Shown in pieces: positions 13,255-31,663 of a DNA stretch of 64,000 nucleotides. The first letter of the stretch is position 1; each line of letters begins with the position of its first letter. The stretch is from Panagrolaimus kolymaensis (Eukaryota; Nematoda; Chromadorea; Rhabditida; Panagrolaimidae), in assembly GCA_028622995.1 (NCBI GenBank), contig JAJQJQ010000046.1:1240001-1304000 (forward strand), read 5' to 3'. The notes under the pieces are model-generated. The model was not told the origin of the DNA and searched no databases. It worked only from the letters and a program-made list of their open reading frames with translations. The position numbers and the translations under genes were made by a program.

Positions 13255-19347
<6,093 letters not shown>

Positions 19348-20174
19348 AATAATCCAATCTATCAATCCAAGCAGGGAATCAGCAAACACACATACATTAA
19401 TTTAATTTTTAACTTTTTATTTTTGACAATTAATTTTTCATTTTGTTTATAATTTTTTTTGTAATAAAAAAAAAAGGTTTTCAATTTATCTAAAAATGGG
19501 TCTCATTTTGGTTTTCTGATTTTTATTAATTAGTTTGATTTGTAATATTTATTTTATGTTTATTGCTTTGAATAACCAATAAAATTTATAAAGAAAAAGT
19601 TATTATTTTCACAAAAGCAAAAATGAGGCAAGCTGCTTTTTATACGGTACAATTGTGCTATCTGATAGTTGTATTTGAAAATAGCAACCTAAATTCATGC
19701 TTCTTTTTTTTCTATCAGAAAAATGTTTAGGCTTTTTATTACAAATTCGCTCATGTTTTTCTTTTTTGCAACAGGCATTTATTTTTAACAACATTAATAA
19801 GCATAAAAAAAAATAAAGGTATGAGAATGAAAACTCGAAAGACATACATTTTTATATGGACGAAGATTAAGAGCAAGAGTTAGAGTTTGTAGTAGTAAAA
19901 AAAGGCTAAAAAAATTTTTTTTTGATAACAAAAAAGTCTAAGTGTTTGTTTTCTTTTTTCTTCTTCTCATTCTTTTGATCTTTAATTTATTGTTGGACTT
20001 TATTTTTTACGTGTTTTAACGTGGCTAAAATTTTATATATAAAAAAAGAATTATTGAACTTTTTTGTTACTCAACAGTCAGAGAGATAATCGCGTGATTT
20101 TGACATTTTTCATTATCGTCTTATCTTCTTTTACTTCTAAATTTTTTTTTATGCTTCTGAAGTTTCTCGAAATC
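19348..20174. other. Intergenic spacer
   Basis: AT-rich spacer between the MARVEL gene and cysteine synthase, with AATAAA motifs in the first 250 bases. I see no coding or RNA signal. Confidence 0.5.
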
Positions 20175-21437
20175 ATGGTTGATCGACAATCAATTGGAAT
20201 GGATGTAACTCAAATAATTGGAAATACACCAATGATATATTTAAATAAAATTACCAAAAATTGTAAAGGAAAAGTTGCAATTAAACTTGAATATTTTAAT
20301 CCGGGTTGTTCCGTAAAAGATCGAATCGCTAAATCAATGATTGCTGAAGCAGAAAAAGCTGGGGAAATAAGCCCAGGTAAAAATGTTTTAGTTGAAGTTA
20401 CTTCGGGTAATACTGGAATAGGATTAGCTATGATTGCTGCAGCTAAAGGTTATAAACTTATTATTGTTATGCCATCTTCGTGTAGTTCAGAAAGGGTTAG
20501 TTAGTTTCTTTTTTAAAACATGCTTGGAAAATTTATTAAAAGCGAGAAAATGCATTTTCATTTTTAGCGAACATTACTTCGAGCATTTGGAGCTGAACTA
20601 ATCCTTACAAATCCATCAGGTGGAGCTGAAGAAGCAATCCAACGAGCTGAAGATATTCATAATTCCATTCCTAATTCCTTTTATATCAATCAATTTGGTA
20701 ATTCAGCAAATCCCAAAATTCATTATGAAACTACTGGACCCGAAATTTGGAAGCAAACCGATGGGAAAGTTGATGCAGTGGTTTTTGGAATAGGGACAGG
20801 TGGAACCATAACAGGAGTTGGAAAATATTTGAGAGAAAGAAATCCCAAAATTAGAATTTTTTCCGTTGAACCAGAAGAAGCAGCTTTGTTTAATGGAGGA
20901 GAAATAAAATGTCATAAGATTCAAGGAATTGGGCCAGGAATTATGCCACCAATATTAGATCAAAAAATATTTGAAAAATGTATCAAAGTTAAATCTGATG
21001 ATGCTATAGAAATGGCTAAAAGGCTTGCAAGAGAAGAAGGCATTCTTTCAGGTAAACATTTGCAAGACACAAAAATTAGAATCTTTAAATATTGTAGTTA
21101 GAGAAAAGTAAGGCTCATCCTAAAAGAGGAGGTTCATCGACGTTAAAAGCTTCCAACTATCCTTTCGCAATTTTTTGGAGTTCAAAACTAAAGCTTCTAA
21201 CATTCACTTTTTTTATCCTTAAAACTTGTTTCAGGAATAAGTGGTGGAGCCAATGTTATTGCCGCTCTTGAAGTTGCAAATTTACCCGAAATGGAAGGAA
21301 AGTTAATTGTTACAAGTATTGCAAGCTTTGGTGAAAGATATTTATCCAGTCCACTTTATTCTGATATTCGTGAAGAAGCTATAAACATTCAAGAATTATC
21401 ATTGGAAGAATCAATCAAACAACTCAATATTTATTAA
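20175..21437 (+). CDS. PLP-dependent cysteine synthase (O-acetylserine sulfhydrylase-like)
   Basis: Three exons (20,175-20,495; 20,568-21,051; 21,235-21,437) give about 335 residues. The Schiff-base lysine is in NPGCSVKDR (K48), the substrate loop is TSGNTG (about 76-81), and the phosphate-binding glycine loop is GIGTGGT in the second exon. These are hallmarks of fold-type II beta-substituting enzymes that make cysteine or cyanoalanine from an activated serine and sulfide. No CBS regulatory domain or heme-binding N-terminus is present, so it is a cysteine-synthase-like (CYSL) enzyme, not cystathionine beta-synthase. An in-frame ATG at 20,151 is an alternative start that would add eight residues. 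AATAAA follows near 21,502. Confidence 0.93.
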
Positions 21438-21568
21438 TCTCTATAAAAAATATAATCACATGCACAAAGTAAAATCAAAACACACGTATTTTTGCCATAA
21501 AACAATAAAAAATCAGCACTATTGAATATACAATATTAACAAAAACATCATCAAATAACATAAATGTA

Positions 21569-22734
21569 TCAGAAAATAATTTTTGCGACGACCAATGCAC
21601 ATAAACCACCAATAAGACCAAGAGCACCATAAAGTCGATTTTGTATTACTTTGATATGAGTATTCATATTTGATAGTTTTTCTTCCACTTCACGTATTTG
21701 TTGCTTTGATCGGCTTAGCTAAAAAAGAAAAAGAAATAAAGCATTGATGATTTGAAAAAAAACTCACCAAAATTTCATAATTCTTTGCTATTTCGTTTTC
21801 ATTATAAATTTCATCCGGTGGAATACTAACCGTACTTAGAATATCTTCAATAATAAAATTTCGACAAATTTTCATTTGAGCTGAAACTTTTGAACGACAT
21901 AAGGCACATTCGAATTCCTGAAAAAGAAGCAAGGTTAATAAACAAAAATTTCTAAAAACGTGAACAAAATAAGGTTATTGGAAAGTTATTTCAATAGCGA
22001 TTGATTGGTAGCTTTGTCATTATTTTTGCTCAAGATTAATGCATTAAAGAAATTTTATCAATACAAATGCATAAAATAGTCTTCATAAAGGTCTCATTTT
22101 CATCATCTTATAAAACGATTTATTTTCGTTTACATTAACAAGGTTTTAACGAACTCAAATTAATTTTATGATTCATCGAAATTAATCGTTTCCGTCATTT
22201 TTTAAACGCCATTCATTCGCAAATGTAAAAAACAGGTCAAAAATTTCAAATTCAGACGATCGTTCTCTATTTTTAATCACAAATTTAATCGCTCAGTTTT
22301 AAATTTTACCATGATAATAAAAAATGTGAGCGACAAAAGAGAATCCATTATAACATTATTCTCTTCTTTGCAATTGCAACCATTACAGCCAAAAATAATT
22401 GAACAATAAACCCTTTTTAAAAGTGGTTAACTTACAGGTGTTCTCATTGGTGGACAATCATAAATAGCACGTTGAATTAAAGTTCGAATACATTTTACAC
22501 AGAATGTATGACCACAAGGTAATATAGCTGGAGCAGAACCAAATACCGTAATACAAATTGGACAATGAAGTGGATCAGGACTTATTCGAATTCGATCAGC
22601 ATTTTCTGTTTCTTCGATTATTCGTTGCTGTTTCTAAAAAATGAGTGGATAAAGAAGTTGAAAAAATATTTTACATGAGAACTTACAGAATGGTCACTTC
22701 CACCAAAATATTTGAGTAATTTACCGAATACCAT
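21569..22734 (-). CDS. RING finger protein with C-terminal membrane anchor
   Basis: Four exons (22,734-22,687; 22,633-22,436; 21,917-21,768; 21,718-21,569) give about 181 residues. A C3HC4 RING spans about residues 37-100: CPICITVF, then PCGHTFCVKC, and a final CALC pair after a longer loop. Next come a predicted coiled segment rich in Gln and Glu and a hydrophobic stretch at the very end (GALGLIGGLCALVV), consistent with tail anchoring. It is likely a membrane-bound E3 ubiquitin ligase; the substrate is unknown. The minus-strand CAATTTAG just upstream suggests trans-splicing, so I chose the ATG at 22,734 over an in-frame ATG 45 bases earlier. It is convergent with cysteine synthase. Confidence 0.8.
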
Positions 22735-23440
22735 CTTCTTGGGTCTAAATTGTTGAGTAAAGGTAATTGTTTTCCGCATATTTATTAACAATAAACAATC
22801 GCGATGTCGTCAATATTACAAATTACATACATACATACAATAATAACGAAAATATAAAATGCACACAAATCATAGGATTTTTTCAAAATTTGTTTGTTCT
22901 ATTTTTTAAAACACCAATTCGGGGTTTCTGCAACAGAAAAAAGGCGGAGAAACACCAATAACCACGAAATAAATGACAAACGACGTCCGAACGCGCAAAA
23001 ATATGAAAGAACTGAGACATTGTATTATTTAAAAAGGAATTAAACTGAAGCATTTAAATTGAAATTGAAAAAAATAATATTGAAAGTAAGTTTTTTTTAT
23101 TTGTTTGGAAATGGTTGTGAATGAAGTTCATTCATGAAAGTTAGTTTATCGAAGCAAAAAAGCAAGCTATTATTGTATTGGCGCAGCATGGCCATGATGA
23201 AGCAGGCTGCTCGCAGAAAAATGAAACTTTGAATTTTTTTTCCAACAAAATTTTTTTTTGTCTTTGGCTATTGCAACTTTCAATAATTTGAAGTCCGTAT
23301 TTTTTTTTTTGCTACCAATTTACCCTTTTTTTTGGTTTGTTTTTACTTTTATCTTCAAACTTCTGTAGATTCAACATAAATTTATGCTTTAAAATTTGTT
23401 AAACCTCTTCATTTTTTAGGACTTTTCTGTTTTTGTAACC
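22735..23440. other. Divergent promoter region
   Basis: Between the RING gene (minus) and the WDR33 gene (plus). It is AT-rich with a short GC-rich patch at about 23,178-23,215. TTTTTTAG at 23,411-23,418 lies 22 bases before the WDR33 ATG and is a likely trans-splice acceptor. Confidence 0.45.
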
Positions 23441-26160
23441 ATGGATTTTCAACAACCGCCACAATTTCGATTTCCTAATCCTTCAAATCTAACTATTCCG
23501 CCACCATCAACATCATCAATGCTTCAAGCTGCAGTGGCGACGGTGCCATTCTATAATAGACCTGGATCAAGATTTAAACCACCACCTCAAATTGTAAGTT
23601 TATCTTCTTCATATTTTTTATACTTGCATTTATCCAATCAATTCGAATATTTCACCATTTTTATTTTCAGCAAATGGAAGAAGAAATGGTTGATGGACCT
23701 GGAAGAAGGCTGCGTAAAAATGTGGCAAATGTTCGAAAACATATTGATTATTCATCTGGAGCTTTAAATGCCGTGGAAAAGGATAAATATCTTCATCCTT
23801 CAGATGCAAGAAATTTTCAACATCCACATTTGTTATCATCTTATGGAGTTTTACCTGTACCTGATATGATAGATGTTCCAGCAGATTGTGTATGTACAAG
23901 ATTTTCTCGAGCTGCAACAAATAAAGTTAAATGCCCAGTTTATACTCTTTGTGTAAGTTCGGTTTTGAATAAAATCTTTCCCATTGCATTTTTGTGTCTC
24001 TTTTTTTTTGGCAAGCTATCATGTTATTTTCACAGTAACATGGTTTGATAAAAAGGTTTTGTTGCCTTAATTACTTTAGCTGTAAATGAAACAATAAATT
24101 ACTGCTTTTATTGCATTAACAAAGCAAACTAAAATACCTATTTTTTGGTTACTGTAATAATGAAAATAAATAGTTATTCCCCACAAAGTGTTTTTATGGT
24201 TATCGTCATAGAATGAATAAATAAATATGAAGCAATTTCCACTGTCTTTGTTGATTCATTTAAAACCAATTTCACGAAACAAACTAATGTCACAAAAAAT
24301 TTTTCAGTGGAATCCCGATGGAAGACGTCTGATTACTGGTGCATCATCAGGAGAATTTACGCTATGGAATGGAACAGCTTTCAATTTTGAAACTATATTA
24401 CAGGTAAAAATCAAGATTCATTATTCATTGAAGAGTTAATGGTTAAAATTTAGGCTCATGATGTTGCAATTCGTGCAATCAAATGGTCACCAGATTCACA
24501 ATTTATGGCTTCAGCAGATCATAATGGTTTCGTTAAATATTGGCAGCCAAATATGAATAATGTTAACATGTTTCAAGCACATAAAGATGATCCAGTGAGA
24601 GGGCTAACGTAAGGACTTTGTTTTTCATGTTTTCTCTCATAAAATTCTTTAACTTTTAGATTTTCACCAACGAGTGTTAAAATTGCAACAGCTTCAGATG
24701 ATGGAACAGCAAGAATTTTTGATTTTGAAAATTGTACTGAAGAACGAGTACTTCGTGGACATGGTTCTGATGTCCGAGCAATAGATTGGCATCCAACGAA
24801 AGGTTTAATAGTCACTGGTTCAAGAGATTCTCAACAACCTGTTAAACTATGGGATCCAAGAACGGGAAATTGTTTATCAACTTTGTAAGTTTTGTGATTG
24901 TGTTGGATATGAAAGTTAAAGCTAAATGGTTTTTTAGGCATGATCACAAGAATTCAGTTACATCAGTTCAATGGAATAAAAATGGACATTGGTTATTAAC
25001 AGGAGCTCGGGATCATTTAATTAAACTTTATGATATTCGAATGATGACAGAATTATTTACATTTAAAGGACATCGAAAAGAAGTTGTTTGTAAGTTTCAT
25101 TAATTTCAGTTTCACCATTTACCATTCTTGATTTTTAGCAGTCGCATGGCATCCAATTCATGAATCTCTTTTTGTTAGTGGCGGTGGTGATGGTTCAGTT
25201 GGATATTGGCTTGCTGAACCTTTTTGTGAACTTGGACTTTATGATGGTGCACATGATCAAGCTATTTGGGCTTTAGATTGGCATCCATTAGGTCATATTC
25301 TTGCAACTGGATCCAATGATAATAATACAAAATTTTGGGGAAGAAATCGTCCTGGTGATACTCAAGATGAATTAAGCGGAATGATGGCAACAGCAAAAGA
25401 ATCGCATCATCAACAAATTAACAATTTTCAATATTATAATTATCAAGTGAAATATGAAGAAGATGATGTTGATCGAGAGCGTCCAATTATACCTGGATTA
25501 GGTATTGATGAAAGTGTTTTGAATGAAATGAAAGAGATATCTGCATTGCCTGAATCCATTCCTGGTTTACCTGTCGTTCCAGATGATTATAATCCAAGGA
25601 ATTTTGTAAGTTTTTGGATTTACTAGTTTTATGATAATATTAATTTTTAGAATTCTAACATTGGTGCAAAACGAACTCTCATCAAACAACCTCCACCAAA
25701 GAAAGCTCAACGTCAATTTGAAAGAACATGGACAACGACTAAACCAGGTGTTGAAGGAAACGATGATTTTATTCCACCTCCAAATTTAATTTCACCTGGT
25801 CTTCCATCAAATGGTCCATCAACTTCACTTCTCGGTGCACCTAAACCAGTAGCATATCGAGCTGGTGGTTCTCTTCTTGGTAAACCTAATGCTCCAACTA
25901 TATTAGAAATACCAACAGCGTCAAAACCAAATGAAAGTTGGAGAACGGGACCTGAACTGCCAATCAAAGATCCACAATGGTTTCAACCACCTCCATTTGC
26001 TGGTGCTCCTTTTCCACCTCCTCCTGTGCCATTTGTTGATCCATATAATTATGATGGCGGTGCCGCTGTTGAACCACCTGCATGGATACCTCCAAATGAT
26101 TCAAGAAAAAGGAAGCTCGATGAAGAAGAAACGAATGGAAATGCAAAAAGACTGTATTAA
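23441..26160 (+). CDS. pfs-2: WDR33/PFS-2, pre-mRNA 3'-end processing WD40 protein
   Basis: Eight exons (23,441-23,593; 23,671-23,952; 24,308-24,403; 24,454-24,608; 24,660-24,884; 24,938-25,089; 25,139-25,605; 25,651-26,160) give about 679 residues. Motifs match WDR33: the N-terminal [16 protein letters not shown], then [38 protein letters not shown] and [14 protein letters not shown] across a seven-blade WD40 propeller. WDR33 is the CPSF subunit that, with CPSF30, recognises AAUAAA in nascent transcripts. The C-terminal 170 residues are Pro-rich and low-complexity, as usual for the family, but shorter than in vertebrates. AATAAA lies at 26,210-26,215. It is convergent with the mrpl-20 gene. 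Confidence 0.95.
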
Positions 26161-26337
26161 TTTTCTTGTTTTATTGTTTGTTAATGTTTTGTATTATTTT
26201 TTTAGTTTGAATAAAGAGATAACGATTATGGTCCACAGCAGTACAACAATTTAGTAAACATATTTATTTATTATCTATCAAAACACAACAAAATATTTTA
26301 ATGAATCAACAACTAAACTAAAGTCTAAAGCATAACA

Positions 26338-27137
26338 TTAATATTCATCTTCTCGTAACTTTCTTTGAGGACGTGTATGATTTTCACCTGGACCACGAGG
26401 ATAATATTTGCTTCTTGGGAATGGAGTTTGAAGAATATTTGTTGAAATTTCAATATTATCAAGTTCACCCTTATCAGCAATAAATTCTTTTCCTTGTACT
26501 TCAGTTAATTTCTTTGAAAAGTCCATCAAACTCTAAAAAATAACGATTTATAAAAGGATATAATGTTTAGAAATCAAAAAAATCACCTTAAAAGTCATAG
26601 GTTCATAAATAGCAAGTTGAGAGAGGACAATATTATCAAGTAAAATATGAGATTTATCCAAATTTGAGCGAAATTCAGGATATTCAATATGATGTTCTTT
26701 AAGAGCCGCAATAAGACGAGTTTCAGCATACTAAAACATAGTAGAATAAGATAAAGCCTCGTGTAAAATTATCAAAAAACACTTACATGGACTTCCATTT
26801 TCAATTCATCTCGCCTATGCATATCCATATAATGAAAAATTTTGTTTAGCGTTTGGGTTCCCATTTTAACAGTTGAACGCTTTGTACCATATTGCCACTA
26901 AAAAAAGTTGAAGATTATTATCGTGAGAATTCAAAGTTACATATGAAGGTGAATAATCTTGTTTCCAATCACTTTTACCTTTAACAAGAAGAAAAGTAAG
27001 AACAAAAATAAACTTACAGCAATAAATCGTCTTAAGCGTTCCCTTTTTGGCCAAAGAGCTGGTTTTGGAATAATATGAAATGGATGATATGATGAATTAA
27101 GAATTCTTCGAAGATTTAAAACTTCTGTTAATTTCAT
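26338..27137 (-). CDS. mrpl-20: Mitochondrial ribosomal protein L20 (bL20m)
   Basis: Four exons (27,137-27,018; 26,897-26,787; 26,730-26,587; 26,532-26,338) give about 189 residues. The third exon contains the family signature: EYPEFRSNL followed by SQLAIYEPMTFKSL, closely matching vertebrate MRPL20. The basic N-terminal part (PKRERLRRF) fits rRNA binding and organelle targeting. The protein is a component of the mitochondrial large ribosomal subunit. It extends about 40 residues beyond the usual C-terminus with a Pro/Arg-rich tail. A CTTTTTCAG about 25 bases upstream of the ATG suggests trans-splicing. A longer in-frame start exists at 27,173. Confidence 0.85.
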
Positions 27138-28247
27138 TTTTGAATGATGAAGCTTTCTCTGAAAAAGAAACAAAAGATTTTTTTAGAGGAAAAAAGCAAG
27201 CAACTCAAAAAAAACTTTTTTTTTTCAAACGATTCTCAAATGAAACATTCAGAACGCGATACCAACAAAATTTGCGGTAAATAAGCCTATTTTTGAAGTT
27301 TTCAAAAAGATTAACAAAAAAAAAGAAGGACGAAGGACAACAAAAAAAAAACGACGCGCGTTCATATTCTCAATGTTGCTCTGAAAGTTAGTCTCTTCTT
27401 TGCTGTCCTCTTTGCTGCAGCTGCTGCTGCCTCTGGCAATCTTCTTGTCATTTATTTTTTTTTGTTTTGTTCATTCATTGGTTGCCTTTGAATTACACAC
27501 ACCATTTTTTAAAATTCTTTCCATTTCCCTATGTACTTACTACCTATCTTCTCATATCCCTTCCATAAATAAAGCATGTAATTGCTTTATAGGTTGTTGA
27601 TAAATAAATTTTTGGGAGAGAGAGAAAGAGATAAAACTTACATACTTTTTTTTATAAACGAGATTATCTTCAATGTTTTTTTTTGTTTGGTTGAAAATAA
27701 AATTTTTCTGTGGTTCTTCTTCTTCCGTTTTTTTTCACACACATTAAAACGTATTTTTTGTTTGAATCATCAATCAAATTAGCTTTTAAGGCCGTGTCTC
27801 CGTCGTGTCTATTTCATTAATAGTTTCTAATTTTTGGCTTTTCTGTATTACAGGGTTTTAGTCTGTCGTATAATATTTTTCCTTCCTTATTTTTGTTTTA
27901 CATTATATGAAGCTATGCGATATTGTTAGAAAAGTTTTATGAAATGCTTTTCAATTCACCAAGAAACAAGTGAGTTTTTTGATCGATCATTAGAAAGTTT
28001 CTAACGATTCTTTGAGTAATTAGAAAGTAACCCAAAGTTAACTTCGCGCAATCAAACAAGCTTTTCAAAGCTTTTTTCATTTTCGATACTCAAATTTTAC
28101 GCTGCATTTTTTCGTTTAACTTTGCTCATAAAATCTTTGGATATTTGAGATCCTTTCTAATCCTTTTTTTCTTTTCAGGGTCGCATATTATAATTTCTAC
28201 TTAATCCCTTCATTACTAACAACAACGGCATCAACTGGAAAAAGGAT
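27138..28247. other. Divergent intergenic region
   Basis: Lies between mrpl-20 (minus) and the galactosyltransferase gene (plus). It is T-rich, with a (GCT)n-like patch near 27,412 and a GA-rich patch near 27,615. An acceptor CTTTTCAG ends near 28,178, 70 bases before the next ATG. No gene recognised. Confidence 0.45.
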
Positions 28248-30096
28248 ATGTTCTTTCGAAATTCTATCTTCAATTTATTACGTGCTGGAAGTAAATTTCG
28301 TCGAATAGCTTTTGTTCTTGGTATTATTGGATTCCTTTATTGGTTATCACTACTAATATTTTCATCTTCATCAACTACACCTTCAAATATTTCATATAGC
28401 AATAACATATATAAAAGTGCTCTTCAAATTAGCGATGATGAAGTACTAACACCTCAAGTTCAAAACATTACAAGGTAAGTGCTCATTCTTTTGTTTATGT
28501 TTGTTTGATCTTCATTGATTTATTTTTTAGAAAACCAATAATATTACCTCCTCAAATAAGTGCAGAAGAATTAAATAAAGTAAATTCAATTAAACCAACA
28601 ACGAAAGAAGCAAATAAACCATTAGCAGCTGAAGTATTAAGTCAAGATGAAGAAGAGAAACTTGAATCATCATTACCTGTATGTCCTGCAATCGATGATA
28701 ACAAAGAATTGAGTTAGTTTTGTTTGTTTGTTTATGTTTGTTTGTTTGCGGGTGCGAATGCTGGTTTTTTAAAGTTCACAATTTTGATTGATGCTGATAA
28801 GGCGATTATGTCTTTTACGGTGGAAAGAGAGTGTTTTTGTTCCATTAATACATTCACAATGCGAAATCATTGTTTTTTCTTTTTGTTGTAAAGGATTATG
28901 GGAAGTATGACGCTAATCGTTTGGGTGCATTCCGGTCTACAGTTATTTCCAGCAATTATTTTGTTATTAAACCTTGCATTTTGTGTTTATTTTTACCGCA
29001 AAATCTTTTTTTTGTGTTACTAATCATAATCATTTTTAGAAGGTCACGTTGGTCAAGCAAGCCTCATAATTGAAGATTTACAAGAAGAAGAAGTCGCTGA
29101 AGCTCATCCTGATATTCAACCTGGTGGTCATTGGAAACCAGCCCATTGTCGTTCAAAACGAAAAGTTGCAGTTGTTATTCCATATCGTGATCGGTATTCT
29201 CACTTGGTGCGATTATTAGATTTTCTTCTTCCCATCATGCAATCTCAACTTCTTGATTTTCGATTTATTGTTACTGAACAAGTAAGTTTCTTTGTTGCAT
29301 TGGAAGATAATGAATTTCGTTTTGTTTTTCAGTATGGGAATGACTTGTTCAATAAAGGTCGAATTATGAATGCTGCATTTCGTTTAGCTGAAAAGCTTAA
29401 AGTTGATTGTGTAATCTTTCATGATGTTGATATGTTTCCGCAAGATGATAGAACTCCTTATGATTGTCCTGAACAACCGAGGCATATTGGTGCATTTGTT
29501 AGTAATCTTGGATATCAGTAAGCTTTATTCCACATTTACGACTTATTACTGTGGCTTTCAAATTGTTGCACTTATGGTGTTCTCGAATACAATAATTATG
29601 TTTACTGTTTAGGCTATGGTACAATGAACTTGTGGGTGGTGTATTAGCTTTAACCATGGACGATTATCGCTCGATCAATGGCTATTCAAATCTTTATTGG
29701 GCCTGGGGCGGAGAAGATGACGATATGGTTTGTTTAATTATTTCATGCTGTTGTTGTTTATTTTTTTTTTGTTTTCAGGGAAAACGACTTTTATCACAAA
29801 ATTTTACTATTGAAAGACCGAATCAAGCATTTGCACGATTTTCGATGCTCAAACATGGTAAAAGAAAAAGAACCGCGCCAAAATTGATGCAAGTTTCACT
29901 TTGCTGCTTTTATAATGACCTCTATGATTTGATTTTTTTTAGTTATAAGCTTCTTGGAACTGCAGGAACTCGATGGGAACACGATGGTTTAAATGATACG
30001 GGTAAATGGAATATTGTTAAATTGGATGTCAAACCATTATATTATCATCTCATCGTTGATGTTGGTCTTCCACCTAAAGAATGGAGAGCTGAATAA
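28248..30096 (+). CDS. Beta-1,4-galactosyl/N-acetylgalactosaminyltransferase family (GT7), BRE-4-like
   Basis: Seven exons (28,248-28,474; 28,531-28,712; 29,040-29,281; 29,333-29,517; 29,613-29,727; 29,779-29,892; 29,950-30,096) give about 403 residues. The product is a type II Golgi protein: a short basic tail, one TM helix (about residues 20-39), a variable stem, then the GT7 catalytic domain. Motifs include VVIPYRDR, FNKGRIMNAAF, the metal-binding FHDVDMFPQDD, CPEQPRHI and WAWGGEDDDM, with DGLND near the end. The CPEQPRH and GGEDDDM forms resemble nematode BRE-4, which builds the glycolipid arm bound by Bt toxin. The last intron uses an atypical ATAAG acceptor; the nearer TTTTTAG would create an immediate stop. 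AATAAA lies near 30,231. Confidence 0.88.
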
Positions 30097-31663
30097 TAAT
30101 AGCAAATCATCAATGAACAAAAAAGAAAAACTCGTTGCCTTACTAATTACTTATTGTAAATACAAAATTTTGCAATTTTTATATGTTTAAATGTTTAAAA
30201 TATTTTTTACTTCTGTTAATAAGATTAATTAATAAATTTTTATTTTATAAACTTTTCTTGAGAGTGTAGCATAACGCCGAATATGGAAACTTTACCATTT
30301 TGAGGATTTATAAGTATTCTTTCGAAAACTACATTCTCGTTTGACCCTAAAGAAGTTCTTGCAACGATTTTTTTCCCTTTTAACAATTTAGCGCCAAAAT
30401 GTTAAAGCACTTGCTTCGAAGAATCTAAAATTTCATTCTTCAACTTTTTCTTCTTCTCTTTCAACTTTTCCCTTTCCCTTTTCAACTTTTTTTTCTCCAT
30501 CCATATAAATCGAAGAAAAATAAAAATTTTTCGTAAAGCATTTGAACAAACACCCTTTTTTTGTAAATTTATTGAAAAAAATTTACAAAAAGTAGTGCAC
30601 TGCTTTTTAGAATTTTTTTTCAATAAATTTACAAAAAAAGACGTGGTTTGTTCAGATGGTTCTAAAAAACGAAAGATTTTTATATTTCCTCCCTTTATAT
30701 TTAAATTCCTTCGCTTTATGCGTTGTGCCTTCTCTTCGGAGATTCTTCGGATACACCTGTTAACTGGTGGGGGCGAAAGCCCTTTTCTTCTTCAAAGTAC
30801 AGCCGCCTTGACGTGGCGAAGGAGCTTAAGCTGTTTTGATTAATTTAATCAAAACAGCAACTAAGAGCTGTACAAAATAATTATTGGAATGTTTTATTTC
30901 TTAGTAAAACAAAAAAATAAACTTGATTAAAATCGTACTGAAAGCATTTTTGGTTGGGTTAGTTGGGTGAATTATAATTTCATTTTTGGATTATTTAAAA
31001 CAAAAATTAGCAGGACCATATTTTATAAAGCATTTTTAGCATAAAGGCAAGCTTTTTTGCGTTTTTTTCATATCTTAAAAAAATTTGTTGTTTCATCTTT
31101 CACAATGATCTTGTATTACTTTTTATTTTTGAAAATTATTCTAATTTTTTCTGCAACGTTTTTTGACCTTAGATTGAGTTTATCGATTTCTTTTTGCGCT
31201 TCGCACTACTCCCATTTTCTTAGAGAGAATTGAGATAATACAATAGCTTTATAAAAAGTCGAGATGCTGATACAGAAACACACTCATTTATCACGCAATG
31301 AAAAGATACCATAAACGGCAGTAATTAGTTGGTAAAGGGTTTTAAAGCAGTAAAAAAATATTTTACGAAAAAAAAATTCGAAGTTTGATAAAGCAATAAC
31401 AATAATCACGAAAGAAAAAATCAAAATGGCAACAAAGTATGTGATGTTTTATAACAATGTGATAGTAATTTTTGGTAAGCTTGTAAATTTCCATTCTATC
31501 AGAAATGTAAAAAAAACATAATTACTGTATGCCAAACTTATAAAATACATATGTATGATTGTAAAAAAAAGAAGAGATTATTAATTATAAAAGCAGCCTA
31601 TTCGATTAGCTAAAAAACAAGCATTTTTCAAGTTTCAGAAATTACTTATAAATGATTCTTTCT
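30097..31663. other. Convergent intergenic region with inverted repeat and structured GC island
   Basis: Separates the galactosyltransferase and channel genes. It contains an imperfect inverted repeat (about 30,500-30,720) and, next to it, a GC-rich patch dense in short hairpins (about 30,755-30,860). The rest is AT-rich without coding signal. Confidence 0.5.
30500..30720. repeat. Imperfect inverted repeat (fold-back)
   Basis: Left-arm segments such as TGTAAATTTATTGAAAAAAA and TTTGAACAAACACC recur in reverse complement on the right, as do the flanking TTTTTCG and CGAAA blocks, around a centre near 30,590-30,610. Arms are about 70-100 bp with mismatches. It may be an old MITE or a hairpin transcript; no target duplication was found. 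Confidence 0.6.

Noticed and set aside
20175..21437. Cystathionine beta-synthase
   Set aside because: No heme-binding N-terminus and no CBS domains; motifs fit cysteine synthase.
28870..29073. ORF between galactosyltransferase exons
   Set aside because: It lies within the intron 28,713-29,039 and breaks the conserved frame.
30595..30843. Forward ORF across the inverted repeat
   Set aside because: Low-complexity start and overlap with palindromes; no domain and no splice context.
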